Assembly (NCBI GenBank): GCA_902552805.1
Contig: CACDIC010000001.1
Span: forward strand, 62,001 to 126,000
Direction of reading: 5' to 3'
DNA: 64,000 nt
Origin: an uncultured Pelagibacteraceae bacterium
GTDB taxonomy: Bacteria > Pseudomonadota > Alphaproteobacteria > Pelagibacterales > Pelagibacteraceae
Shown here piece by piece: positions 1 to 8,983 of this stretch. The position numbers were made by a program, and so were the translations under genes. A model generated the notes under the pieces. That model did not search any database. It was not told the origin of the DNA and worked only from the letters and a program-made list of their open reading frames with translations. Every line of letters starts with the position of its first letter. The first letter of the stretch is position 1.

Positions 1-2
1 TC

Positions 3-641
3 AACAAGAAGTTGAGAAGTTCTGGTGTTTCCCCTTCTTATGAAGAAATGAAGGAATCCCTAAATCTTAAATCAAAATCTGGAATTCATAGATTAATTAG
101 CGCCTTAGAGGAAAGAGGTTTCATTAAAAGGCTTGCTCATAAAGCTAGAGCTTTGGAGGTTATAAAATTACCAGAGACTGCTTCTGCTAATGATATTTAC
201 AATAATTTCTCCCCAAGTGTCATTAAAGGAGGCTTGGATGATGAAAAACCTTTATCCGATGATGCAGAGGTGCCAGTTTTGGGTAAAATAGCAGCTGGAA
301 CACCTGTTGAAGCAATTCAAAATGAAGTTTCTAGAATTCCATTACCAAATAACTTAGAAAAAAATGGAGATTATTTTGGTCTTAAAGTTCAAGGAGATTC
401 AATGATTGAAGCTGGAATTTATGAAGGTGATACAGTCATCATTAAAAGAACTGATACAGCTGATAATGGAAAAATAGTGGTGGCTTTAATTGACGAACAC
501 GAAGCTATGCTTAAAAGGATTAGAAAAAAAGGTAAAGTAGTAGCATTGGAAAGTGCTAATAAAAACTATGAGACCAAAATTTTTGGCCCTGATAGAGTAA
601 AAGTTCAAGGTGTTTTAGTATCTTTATATAGAAACTTCTAA
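3..641 (+). CDS. lexA: LexA repressor, 5'-truncated by window edge
   Basis: SOS-response repressor and self-cleaving serine protease. The reading frame is open to the first bases of the window, so the true start lies outside; the TTG at 12 is not a start. The N-terminal winged-helix DNA-binding part is visible (SPSYEEMKE, then the recognition-helix region KSGIHRLISALEERG). The C-terminal S24 peptidase part has the Ala-Gly cleavage site (codons 294-299), the catalytic Ser in GDSM (codon 399-401) and the catalytic Lys in MLKRI (codon 513-515). All three residues needed for autocleavage are therefore present. gltX follows after 23 bp on the same strand, so the two may be co-transcribed. Identity is secure; whether LexA here controls an SOS regulon cannot be judged from this window. 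Confidence 0.95.
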   Translation, partial: NKKLRSSGVSPSYEEMKESLNLKSKSGIHRLISALEERGFIKRLAHKARALEVIKLPETASANDIYNNFSPSVIKGGLDDEKPLSDDAEVPVLGKIAAGTPVEAIQNEVSRIPLPNNLEKNGDYFGLKVQGDSMIEAGIYEGDTVIIKRTDTADNGKIVVALIDEHEAMLKRIRKKGKVVALESANKNYETKIFGPDRVKVQGVLVSLYRNF

Positions 642-664
642 AAAAATAGTCTAAACCATTTTTA

Positions 665-2065
665 ATGAAAAAAGTAGCAACTAGATTTGCTCCGTCACCT
701 ACTGGACCTTTACATATTGGTGGGGTGAGAACAGCCTTATTTAATTGGTTATATTCAAAAAACCAAGATGGTAATTTTTATCTACGGATAGAAGATACGG
801 ATAAAGAAAGATCAAAAGAGGAATACAAAAATCAAATTATAAAATCTCTGCAATGGATAGGTATCAATCATGATGGAACAGAATATATACAATCTCAAAA
901 AATTGATGATCATATAAATGTTGCAAATGAACTATTAAAAAAAGGTAGTGCTTATAGATGTTATTGCTCAACTGAAGAAATTGAAGCACAAAAAAAAAGA
1001 GCTAAGCAAAAAAAAATTCCATACGTTTATGACAGAAAATGGAGAGACAAAAACGAGAATGAGGCTCCCAAAGATGTAAAACCTGTCATAAGATTTAAAA
1101 GTAAAATTGGTGGTACATCAATATTAAAAGATAAAGTTCAGGGAAATGTAGAAATTGAAAATAATACCATCGAAGATTTTGTAATATTAAGAAATGATGG
1201 CACACCAACTTATAATTTATCAGCTGCTGTTGATGATCATCAGATGAATATGACACATATTATTAGAGGTGATGATCATAAAATCAATACATTTAAACAA
1301 ATTCAAATTTATGAAGCAATGGAATGGGCTTTACCAACGTTTGCACATATACCATTAATTCATACAATGGAGGGGAAAAAATTATCCAAAAGAGATAAAG
1401 CATCGACTCTGGAGGACTATTCTAAAATAGGTATTATGCCAAATGCTTTGAGAAATTATCTTTTAAGATTGGGTTGGTCATATGAAGATAAAGAAATTTT
1501 TACTTTAGATGAGAGTATAAGGTATTTTAATCTTGAAGGTATTGGAAAATCACCATCAAAATTAGATTTAAATAGAATTCTTTCTATGAATGAACACTAT
1601 ATAAAAAGTATTGATGAAAACGAACTTTTTAATCAACTAATTGATTATTGTGAGATTTTTAAAGAAAAGATTATTGGGGAAAAAAAAGATAAAATTAAAA
1701 AATCTTTAACTTTTCTTAAGAATAAGGCTAAAACACTAGAGGATATATATAATAATAGTCAATATATTATTAACGATGAAGTTAATTTTAATAAAGAAGA
1801 TCTAAAATTAATTGATGCTAATGCACGAAAAATTATCTCTGAATTTAAAGATAATATTAAAGAAATAAGCAACTTTACAAGGGAAAATTTAGAACCGATA
1901 GTTCAGGAACTAATAAAATCTAATAACACCAATTTTAAAGGTGTTGGTCAGCCCTTAAGAGTGGCTTTAACAGGGTCAAAATTTGGTCCTGGTATTTATG
2001 ATATAATTGTATCTCTAGGTAAAGAAGAGGTTAAAAAAAGATTATCCAACAAGACTATTTCTTAA
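665..2065 (+). CDS. gltX: Glutamyl-tRNA synthetase
   Basis: Class I aminoacyl-tRNA synthetase that charges tRNA-Glu (and possibly tRNA-Gln, as in many alphaproteobacteria, which would then need GatCAB). The Rossmann catalytic core carries the HIGH-type motif (HIGG, residues 17-20) and the KMSKS-type motif (KLSKR, 239-243). The C-terminal anticodon-binding region ends in the family-typical GQPLRVALTG segment. The 466 residues match full-length family members. The ATG at 665 is chosen because it gives the canonical N-terminus with FAPSPTG at 8-14; no clear Shine-Dalgarno is visible. The 3' end overlaps the oppositely transcribed lpxB by 24 bp, so no space is left for a separate terminator. Alphaproteobacteria often carry two GltX paralogues; which one this is was not determined. 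Confidence 0.97.
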   Translation: MKKVATRFAPSPTGPLHIGGVRTALFNWLYSKNQDGNFYLRIEDTDKERSKEEYKNQIIKSLQWIGINHDGTEYIQSQKIDDHINVANELLKKGSAYRCYCSTEEIEAQKKRAKQKKIPYVYDRKWRDKNENEAPKDVKPVIRFKSKIGGTSILKDKVQGNVEIENNTIEDFVILRNDGTPTYNLSAAVDDHQMNMTHIIRGDDHKINTFKQIQIYEAMEWALPTFAHIPLIHTMEGKKLSKRDKASTLEDYSKIGIMPNALRNYLLRLGWSYEDKEIFTLDESIRYFNLEGIGKSPSKLDLNRILSMNEHYIKSIDENELFNQLIDYCEIFKEKIIGEKKDKIKKSLTFLKNKAKTLEDIYNNSQYIINDEVNFNKEDLKLIDANARKIISEFKDNIKEISNFTRENLEPIVQELIKSNNTNFKGVGQPLRVALTGSKFGPGIYDIIVSLGKEEVKKRLSNKTIS

Positions 2066-3178
2066 GATTGTGGCTACTTCATTAGATGACGTAGAGTTCG
2101 ATCTAATTCCTTTTAAAGTTTCATTGCATTGTTCTAATTGTTTTTTTCTAATCTCTGGATTTTGAAGCATATATAAAACAGAATTATAAATTTCTTTTGC
2201 ATTACACTCACTTTGCAACAATTCAGGAATGACTTCTTTATTATTAATTATATTGATGATATTTGCAAATTTAACATTTACCAATAATTTAAAGATCATA
2301 AAGTTTATAAAATTTAACTTATAAATAATTATTGAAGGAACATTAGCATTACAGACTTGAAGAGCTATTGTTCCTGACTTACATACAGCAAAAATTGAAT
2401 TTGATAATATTTCCTTTTTCATATTTTCATCTGAAATTACATCAATATTATTCAAATTCTTATCTTTTATATACTCAACAATGTTATTTTTGTTTTCTTC
2501 AATAGCATGAAAAATAAAATAATAATTTGAATTTCTTTTGTTCATCATATTTATAAAATCAATCAATATTGGTAACAAAACATTTATTTCCGATTTTCGA
2601 CTGCCTGGAAATATAGATATCATTTTTTTATTATTAGAAATAAAATTACTGATATCTGTTTTGTTTTTTTTATTATTTTCTATTAACGGATGACCTACAA
2701 AAGTATTATTTATATTCTCTTCGTCAAAAAATTTTTTTTCAAAATCAAATAATAAAAGAATATGATCAATAAATTTTTTAATCTTTTTTACTCTACCTTT
2801 TCTCCAAATCCAAACTTGCGGGGCTACATAGTGAATTGTCTTAATTTGAGGATTAATTTTTTTTACCTGTTCCGCAACTCTTAAAGTAAAATCCGGACTA
2901 TCAACACTAAACAAAATATCTGGATTAAATTTCAAGATTTCTTTAACAGTTTGATTAATTCTTTTTTTTATCTTAAAAATATTTAACAAAACACTGGTAA
3001 AACCCAAGTAAGTTACTTCTTTCAAATCAAAGATAGACTTTATGCCAATTTTTCTTAAATTTGACCCACCTACAGATAAATATTCAATATCGGGATAATC
3101 TTTTTGAAGTTTTGAAATTGCTGTAGAAGCCAATTTATCTCCAGAGGGTTCTCCTGTAAGTACAAATATTTTTTTCAT
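2042..3178 (-). CDS. lpxB: Lipid-A-disaccharide synthase
   Basis: Glycosyltransferase (GT19) that joins UDP-2,3-diacylglucosamine and lipid X to form the lipid A disaccharide at the inner membrane. Visible family motifs are GEPSGD at 9-14, SVDSPDF at 91-97, APQVWIWR at 119-126 and FPGSRKSE at 190-197. Length is 378 residues, as usual. It is the last gene of the operon and its start overlaps the lpxI stop by 4 bp (ATGA), which implies translational coupling. Its 3' end runs into gltX on the other strand. With lpxA, lpxD and lpxI next to it, the early lipid A pathway is nearly complete here; only lpxC is missing from the window. Confidence 0.97.
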   Translation of the reverse strand: MKKIFVLTGEPSGDKLASTAISKLQKDYPDIEYLSVGGSNLRKIGIKSIFDLKEVTYLGFTSVLLNIFKIKKRINQTVKEILKFNPDILFSVDSPDFTLRVAEQVKKINPQIKTIHYVAPQVWIWRKGRVKKIKKFIDHILLLFDFEKKFFDEENINNTFVGHPLIENNKKNKTDISNFISNNKKMISIFPGSRKSEINVLLPILIDFINMMNKRNSNYYFIFHAIEENKNNIVEYIKDKNLNNIDVISDENMKKEILSNSIFAVCKSGTIALQVCNANVPSIIIYKLNFINFMIFKLLVNVKFANIINIINNKEVIPELLQSECNAKEIYNSVLYMLQNPEIRKKQLEQCNETLKGIRSNSTSSNEVATILRNSLVG

Positions 3179-3960
3179 CTTATCAAAATAAAAATTTTAT
3201 TTTTGTTTGCAAATTCAATACTTTTAGTTTTATCTAAAAAGATATTTTTTTTTGATTTAAGAACTATTCCTTTTAATCCATATTTTTTACAATCTTTTAT
3301 GGTTTGTATTCCTATTGTTGGTAAATCCATTCTCAAATCTTGTTTTTTTTTGGGAAATTTGATTAAAATACCACCTGAGTTATTCTTTAATTTAGACATC
3401 ATTTTTTTGGTACCTCTATTGTCCTCTTTTGCTATTATCTTATTATCTCTTACTGCTATTGCTTGAATATGATCATAACTATTTGTTTTAGCTAAATATT
3501 TTATACCTCTATTGATTGATTTAATATCTGATCGAGAAGGTTTTATCTTTGTATGTAAACCTTTTTTACCAGTTAACTCAGGATTGAAATGAATTGAACT
3601 TATAACATCAATTTTTTCATTTTTAAGAATTTCAATTATGACTTTAATTATAGCTGCATCTCCTAATTTAGCAGCTTTTATAATACTTGGCATGTAATAA
3701 ATACCTTTTAAATCTAATCTCAATGCAGAAAATTTTGGTTTAGCAATTTTCCCAGCAAAAAGGACTTTATTTGATTTTTGCTTTTTAATTAAATCAATAA
3801 TTTTTCCAAATTTTCCTATACTTATTCTGTGTGAATTTTTTTCTTTAGCAAAATCATTATTTTTGGAAAAATCAATTATAAAGTATTTTTTTTTTAGTTT
3901 TTTTATTTTTTTAAGGACTATTTTCGAAAAATCTGTATCACCTAAAAACAAACCTATCAT
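3175..3960 (-). CDS. lpxI: UDP-2,3-diacylglucosamine pyrophosphatase LpxI (DUF1009)
   Basis: Hydrolyses UDP-2,3-diacylglucosamine to lipid X plus UMP, the step between LpxD and LpxB. This is the LpxI type typical of alphaproteobacteria, not the LpxH metallophosphatase of enterics. Supporting motifs are LFAGKI at 67-72, the GD pair at 100-101 and the C-terminal QDLRMDLPTIG at 207-217, which matches the conserved family block. The protein is 261 residues, slightly below the usual ~270-280. It sits between lpxA and lpxB with 1 bp and -4 bp spacing, exactly where the pathway step is needed. It is very Lys/Ile-rich, like its neighbours. Confidence 0.92.
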   Translation of the reverse strand: MIGLFLGDTDFSKIVLKKIKKLKKKYFIIDFSKNNDFAKEKNSHRISIGKFGKIIDLIKKQKSNKVLFAGKIAKPKFSALRLDLKGIYYMPSIIKAAKLGDAAIIKVIIEILKNEKIDVISSIHFNPELTGKKGLHTKIKPSRSDIKSINRGIKYLAKTNSYDHIQAIAVRDNKIIAKEDNRGTKKMMSKLKNNSGGILIKFPKKKQDLRMDLPTIGIQTIKDCKKYGLKGIVLKSKKNIFLDKTKSIEFANKNKIFILIR

Positions 3961-3961
3961 T

Positions 3962-4744
3962 TTATTTTGAAAAAGGTGTGCATATTGGTCTTTTTTTATC
4001 TTTTTCTAAAAATTCAACAACGTCTTTTACAAGACCATTTTTTTTGATCTCAGCACTTAAATTTTTCAAATTTTCTGTCAAATTTTCGTTTTTAAATATT
4101 TCTTTATATGCTTCACTTAAAACTAAGATTTCTTTATTGGGTATATTTTTTCTTCTTAATCCAATTAAATTTAAACCCTGAAGAATACTTCTATTTCCAT
4201 GTACCATCGCATAAGGGATGATATCTCTTACAACACCACACATTCCACCTATCATTGCAAACTTACCCACTCTAGTAAATTGTTGCACAGCTGAATTACC
4301 TCCAATTACTACATTTTGCTCAATATGTGCATGTCCACCAAGAGGAACATTATTTGCCAATATTACATTGTCCTCGACTAAGCAATCATGTGCTATATGT
4401 GAAGAGACCATAAATAAACACCCATTACCAATTTTTGTAATTCCACCTCCACCTTTTGTACCTGGATTTATTGTTACATATTCTCTAATTTTATTGTTAT
4501 CTCCAATTTCTAATTTAGTACTCTCACCATTAAATTTTAGATCTTGAGGATCGTTTCCAATAGAAGCAAATGGATATATCTTATTTTTTTTCCCAATCTT
4601 AGTGATTCCCACGATACTAACATGAGATTGGATAATTGTATTTTCTCCTACCTCAACATTTGGACCGATTACTGAATAAGGACCAATCTCTACATTAGAT
4701 GATATTTTAGAATTTGGATCTACAATGGCAGTTTTATGTATCAT
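3962..4744 (-). CDS. lpxA: UDP-N-acetylglucosamine acyltransferase
   Basis: First enzyme of lipid A synthesis: transfers a 3-hydroxyacyl chain from ACP to UDP-GlcNAc. It has the left-handed beta-helix pattern of hexapeptide repeats from residue ~6 to ~190 (for example VEIGPYSVIGPNVEVG), followed by a helical C-terminal domain. The catalytic histidine is H119 in SSHIAHDC, equivalent to E. coli His125. At 260 residues it is full length. Its start overlaps the lpxD stop by 4 bp (ATGA). Only two bases separate it from lpxI. Confidence 0.97.
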   Translation of the reverse strand: MIHKTAIVDPNSKISSNVEIGPYSVIGPNVEVGENTIIQSHVSIVGITKIGKKNKIYPFASIGNDPQDLKFNGESTKLEIGDNNKIREYVTINPGTKGGGGITKIGNGCLFMVSSHIAHDCLVEDNVILANNVPLGGHAHIEQNVVIGGNSAVQQFTRVGKFAMIGGMCGVVRDIIPYAMVHGNRSILQGLNLIGLRRKNIPNKEILVLSEAYKEIFKNENLTENLKNLSAEIKKNGLVKDVVEFLEKDKKRPICTPFSK

Positions 4745-5718
4745 CTATTATCTTTTAAAAATTCCCTAATACTTTTTGCTGGATAACCCATAACTTTTGC
4801 ATTATCGGGTATATCTTTTATAACACCACTGCCACCACCAATTTCAACATTATTACCTATTCTGAGATGTCCAGATATACCAGCTTGACCACCAATTTTT
4901 ACATTATTCCCTATAATTGTGCTTCCAGCAATTCCAACTTGTCCAGCTAAAATTGTATTTTCACCAATTTTAACATTATGTGCGATATGGATTTGGTTAT
5001 CTAAAAAAGTATTTTTACCAATTTCTGTATTAGATAAAGAACCACGATCTATTGTAGATCCACATCCAATTTCAGAATTTTCATTAATTATAACGATACC
5101 TTTATGGGGATACCTCAAATTTTTACTCTGTGATGGAAAAAAACCAAATCCTTTTTTTCCAATTACACAATTATCTAAAATAGTTACATTATCTTTAATC
5201 ACAGAATTTCTTAAAATTGTGTTAGATCCAATTTTACAATTATTTCCAATTTGAACATTGCGTTCTATAATTGAGTTATGTCCGATTAAACAATTTTTTC
5301 CAATTTTGACGTTGTTTCCAACTAATACATTTTTCCCAGCATTTACTATATCTTTAAAGCTGGTATCATTTATGTTGATAGCTGTTCTATCATATTCATC
5401 TTCTATTGAATTTGGATAAAACTTTTGTGTTACAATAGAAGTAGCAATTAATACATTTTCAACAATTATTGCAGTGCAATTTTTTGGAAGATAATCTTTT
5501 AAATTTTTTGTTGTTATACAATACGAAGCTTCGGTTTTCTTTACTATTTCATTATATTTTTTTAAATGAAAAAATGTAATACAATCTTTTTTTGCATTAT
5601 ATAGATCTTTAATATCTATTACTATTCGATTTTCATCAAATTCACTTTCTATTTTTAAGGTTTCTAAAATTTCTGAAATTTTAAATGGTCCACTATTAAT
5701 AAAAAATGGATTAGACAT
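4741..5718 (-). CDS. lpxD: UDP-3-O-acylglucosamine N-acyltransferase
   Basis: Adds the N-linked acyl chain to UDP-3-O-acyl-glucosamine from acyl-ACP. The start is placed at the ATG at 5718, giving MSNPFFINSGPF, which matches the usual alphaproteobacterial N-terminus; a TTG 15 bp upstream would extend the frame but is less likely. An N-terminal uridine-binding domain (~1-100) is followed by hexapeptide repeats. The catalytic His lies in QIHIAHNVKIG near residue 247. Length is 325 residues. It follows fabZ with a 51 bp gap, the widest gap in this part of the operon, and overlaps lpxA by 4 bp. Confidence 0.95.
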   Translation of the reverse strand: MSNPFFINSGPFKISEILETLKIESEFDENRIVIDIKDLYNAKKDCITFFHLKKYNEIVKKTEASYCITTKNLKDYLPKNCTAIIVENVLIATSIVTQKFYPNSIEDEYDRTAININDTSFKDIVNAGKNVLVGNNVKIGKNCLIGHNSIIERNVQIGNNCKIGSNTILRNSVIKDNVTILDNCVIGKKGFGFFPSQSKNLRYPHKGIVIINENSEIGCGSTIDRGSLSNTEIGKNTFLDNQIHIAHNVKIGENTILAGQVGIAGSTIIGNNVKIGGQAGISGHLRIGNNVEIGGGSGVIKDIPDNAKVMGYPAKSIREFLKDNR

Positions 5719-5769
5719 AATTGCTTTTATCAAAGCATTTATCTAAATGTTATCAAAAATTATTGCTAA

Positions 5770-6219
5770 TTATTTCTTATCTACAATTGTAGCCGACCAT
5801 ATAGCATCAGCCATTTTTTTTTCATCCACAAATGCTTCACCTTTATATTTCCAAACACGGCCATGTGATCTAATTGCTTCAATTTTTAAAATTAATTTAC
5901 AATCAGGTATTACTGGATTTCTAAATCTTGCTTTTTCAACACCCATTAAAAATACTAATTTGTTTTCGTAAGTTGATTTGTCTAATCCATGAGCTGTAAG
6001 AGCAGCAGCAGCTTGTCCAAAAGACTCTACAATTAAAACTCCAGGCATTACTGGTTGTCCAGGAAAATGTCCGTTAACAAAAAAACTGTCTTTTTTAACA
6101 TTTACAACTGCTGTCGCTGAAAATAATTCTTTAATATCATAAAGTTCGTCAATTAATAACATTGGTTCACGATGAGGTAATAACTCAATTATTTGTTTTT
6201 TATTTAAAGATGTGCTCAT
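5770..6219 (-). CDS. fabZ: 3-hydroxyacyl-ACP dehydratase FabZ
   Basis: Dehydrates 3-hydroxyacyl-ACP in fatty acid elongation and so competes with LpxA/LpxD for the same acyl-ACP pool. Hot-dog fold. The catalytic residues are visible: His51 in GHFPGQPVMPG and Glu65 in LIVESFGQA. Also conserved are LLPHREPMLLID (13-24) and the C-terminal half (EKARFRNPV). Length is 149 residues, typical. Its start overlaps the ompH stop by 4 bp. Here fabZ lies between ompH and lpxD, whereas in E. coli it lies between lpxD and lpxA. Confidence 0.97.
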   Translation of the reverse strand: MSTSLNKKQIIELLPHREPMLLIDELYDIKELFSATAVVNVKKDSFFVNGHFPGQPVMPGVLIVESFGQAAAALTAHGLDKSTYENKLVFLMGVEKARFRNPVIPDCKLILKIEAIRSHGRVWKYKGEAFVDEKKMADAIWSATIVDKK

Positions 6220-6728
6220 TTAATTTTCAAATTTATTAAATTAATTATATCTTGTGTAATATTTTTTTGTTTTGATGCTATAAAAATATTCTTTTTATCC
6301 AGAACTATATCGATTTTTTTTTCATTTACATAATTTTCGATGATAGGTGTTATCTTTTTAAAAAAATTCTCAAACTCCAATTTTTTTTTTTTATTAAATT
6401 CGTTTATTACTATTTGTCTTTCTTCTCGAAAATTTTTTACTTTTTGTCTGAATTCAACTAATTTTTTCTTCAATTCGTTTTCAGAAATTATATTTTTTTG
6501 TTTTTTAATTTCATCTTCAATTTTTTTTAAATCTTTTTCCTTTTTCTCAAATTTCAATAATGCCGATTTTTTTGATTTTTCCAGCTTATCTAGAATTGAT
6601 CTACCAGCAGATGTATTATTTACAACAACATCTAAATCTAAATAAACAATTTGATCTTGCCCATATGATGAAGTTAAAAAAATAAAAAAAACTATAAAAA
6701 AAGTAAAAAATTTTTTTTTTATGAACAT
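6216..6728 (-). CDS. Periplasmic chaperone OmpH/Skp family
   Basis: Periplasmic holdase that escorts outer-membrane proteins to the BAM complex. It has an N-terminal signal peptide (KKK, hydrophobic FFTFFIVFFIFLTSS, likely cleaved near residue 23), then IVYLDLDVVVNNT, which corresponds to the conserved N-terminal strand of Skp. A long Lys/Glu-rich coiled coil follows (~45-125), and a C-terminal strand returns (IDIVLDKKNIFIAS). Length is 170 residues. The start overlaps the bamA stop by 1 bp (TAATG). Sequence identity within this family is always low, so the assignment rests on architecture plus the bamA-fabZ-lpxD context. Confidence 0.9.
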   Translation of the reverse strand: MFIKKKFFTFFIVFFIFLTSSYGQDQIVYLDLDVVVNNTSAGRSILDKLEKSKKSALLKFEKKEKDLKKIEDEIKKQKNIISENELKKKLVEFRQKVKNFREERQIVINEFNKKKKLEFENFFKKITPIIENYVNEKKIDIVLDKKNIFIASKQKNITQDIINLINLKIK

Positions 6729-8974
6729 TAAAAACTAGTACCTATATTAAATCTAAATGTTTCCTCAATATCAGTAGGTTCTTTTGTAACAGGTTGTGCA
6801 AATGAGAAGGTTAGAGGACCAACTGGTGTCAGCCAATCTAAACCAATTCCAATTGAACTTCTTATTCCATTTTTATCAAGTGAGCTATCATAATCTACAC
6901 CCCATATATTTGCAGCATCAGCAAAAATAACTATATCTACGTTTTGAGCATTTTCTAAAATCATTGGAACAGTTGTTGTTGCATTTATACTGGAAACATA
7001 ATTTCCTCCAATAAAATCACTTCCATCTTTTGGTCCAATCTTACCAGACTCAAATCCTCTTAATTTTCTTCCAGGAATATACAATCTTTCTGAAAGTTTA
7101 ATATCATCACCACTCAAAGAACTAGCGCCTTTGAACAAAAATGAGAAAGTTGAAATATTATTTTCATACAACTCTTTAAAAACTTTGTAGTTGTAAATGT
7201 TCGTAAACGTGTTGGTATCACTAAGAACCGGCATACTAACACTATAATTACTGAAAAAACCGCTAGTTGTTTCATATTTTTGATTTCTTTTGTCATAAAA
7301 AAAATCTAAACCAATAAAACTATCAAAATAATTTCCGTCTTGTTTTTTTTGTCTTTCAGATGCACTTGCATCAACAGACATTTTTTCAATAGTATTTCTT
7401 GTTGATAACCCTAATCTTAAATCATCTAAATACTCAAATTTAGTTCCAATTGAAAACCCTGTAACATTAGATTTATACCCAGATGTTCCAACTCTATCAA
7501 TGGATGTGGCTTCAAGTGATAAATCAAGATTTTTATCAGAATTTTTATAATTTGGATTTGAAACTAAAAATCTACCTTTTATTCTTTCCTCTGAAACATT
7601 TAAATTACTATCGACCTTTACTCCTCTTCCTAAATAATTATTTTCTTTTATTCCAAAAGAGAAACTTGAACCATCAGTTCCAGTTCCTACTCCAGCAAAG
7701 ATTTCACCTGTAGCTTTTTCTGTTATATTTATATTAATTATTTTAGTGTTAAATTCTTTTCCATCTAAAATTTCTCCATCTACGCTCTCAAAAAAATTTA
7801 AAGCTTTAATATTATTCAAAGATTTTGCGTAAAGAATTTGATTGAAAGGATCACCTTCATCAATTTCAATTTGATTTCTTATTACTGTCTCTCTTGTAAC
7901 ATTATTTCCAAAAATATTTATTTTTTCAATGAAAAATTTTTCTGTTTCCTCTATCTTGAAATTTATATTAATTTTATTAGAATCTATATTTTCATTTACA
8001 CTAGCTTTGATAGCCTCAAATTGTTCATTAATCGTAATAATCTCAATTTTTTCCACAATATCTTCAATACGATTAATAGAATATGGTTTGTTTTCTAATT
8101 TTTTAAAAAATGTTTCAACTTCCTCATAATTAGATTTTGAAAAATCATCTGGAAGATCTATTTTAAGATCACCAAAAAATACTTTTGAATTAGAATCAAT
8201 ATTAAATATTAATTCAAACGATTTATCATCCATCAATTTCGCAAATGATGAATTAATAACAACATTATAATAACCTTTGTTTAAATAAAAATTTTTGAGT
8301 AATCTTTCATCATAATTTATCAAATCTTTGTTTAAATACTTTTTTCCTGACAAAAATTTCCATGGTTTATACTCCTCACTTAAAATTACTCCTTTTAACT
8401 TTCTATCTTTAAAAATTTTTTCACCAATAAAAGAAATCTTTTTAATCTTTGCTTTTTCTCCAAGAGATATATTGTAAGTAAGATTTATTTTATTATCCCC
8501 CAATTCTTCTATTAAAATTTCTACATCAGAAAAGTAATACCCTATATTTTTAAGAAAACTTTGTATATTTTTTTTATCCTTATCTAATAAAACTTGATTG
8601 AAAGAGGATCTAGATTTTAATGAAGTATTTTTTTTTAGGTCTTCTAAAATTTTAGATGATTTAATCCCGATGTAATCTATATTTTGTATTATTGGATTCT
8701 CTTTTACTTTTATTACAAGAATTTTATTGGAAATTTTTACAGAAACTAAATCAAAAAAATTTGTATCATATAATCTTTTAAGTATTTGATTTATATCGTT
8801 CTCTGATAAATCATTATTGATAGACACATCAGCAAACATTTCAATTGTTTCTGAAGAAATTCTTTGATTTCCTTCAACATTAATTTCGTTAATTATTTCT
8901 GCTTTTAAAAAAGTTCCTGAAATAAGAAAAAAAAATATAAGTAATTGTTTTATTTTTAAAATTGAGTCAAGCAT
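6728..8974 (-). CDS. bamA: Outer membrane assembly factor BamA
   Basis: Central channel of the BAM complex, which inserts beta-barrel proteins into the outer membrane. It has a signal peptide (~1-25) and tandem POTRA domains to about residue 420 (INEINVEGNQRISSETI opens POTRA1; INIFGNNVTRETVIRNQI marks a later one). A 16-strand barrel follows, with the conserved LRGFESGKIGP loop near residue 640 and a C-terminal Phe. Length is 748 residues. It lies only 9 bp after dxr; the rseP/mmpA protease gene often found at this point is absent. Its barrel shadow frames contain several spurious ORFs, which are ignored. Confidence 0.97.
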   Translation of the reverse strand: MLDSILKIKQLLIFFFLISGTFLKAEIINEINVEGNQRISSETIEMFADVSINNDLSENDINQILKRLYDTNFFDLVSVKISNKILVIKVKENPIIQNIDYIGIKSSKILEDLKKNTSLKSRSSFNQVLLDKDKKNIQSFLKNIGYYFSDVEILIEELGDNKINLTYNISLGEKAKIKKISFIGEKIFKDRKLKGVILSEEYKPWKFLSGKKYLNKDLINYDERLLKNFYLNKGYYNVVINSSFAKLMDDKSFELIFNIDSNSKVFFGDLKIDLPDDFSKSNYEEVETFFKKLENKPYSINRIEDIVEKIEIITINEQFEAIKASVNENIDSNKININFKIEETEKFFIEKINIFGNNVTRETVIRNQIEIDEGDPFNQILYAKSLNNIKALNFFESVDGEILDGKEFNTKIININITEKATGEIFAGVGTGTDGSSFSFGIKENNYLGRGVKVDSNLNVSEERIKGRFLVSNPNYKNSDKNLDLSLEATSIDRVGTSGYKSNVTGFSIGTKFEYLDDLRLGLSTRNTIEKMSVDASASERQKKQDGNYFDSFIGLDFFYDKRNQKYETTSGFFSNYSVSMPVLSDTNTFTNIYNYKVFKELYENNISTFSFLFKGASSLSGDDIKLSERLYIPGRKLRGFESGKIGPKDGSDFIGGNYVSSINATTTVPMILENAQNVDIVIFADAANIWGVDYDSSLDKNGIRSSIGIGLDWLTPVGPLTFSFAQPVTKEPTDIEETFRFNIGTSF

Positions 8975-8983
8975 ATTTATTTT

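Noticed and set aside
4218-4547. 109-residue plus-strand ORF inside lpxA
   Set aside because: Antisense shadow of hexapeptide repeats in lpxA; the same effect gives a 111-residue frame at 4919-5254 inside lpxD.
4700-5400. Repeat array
   Set aside because: The regular AT-rich periodicity in lpxA and lpxD comes from hexapeptide-coding repeats of the beta-helix proteins, not a DNA repeat or CRISPR.
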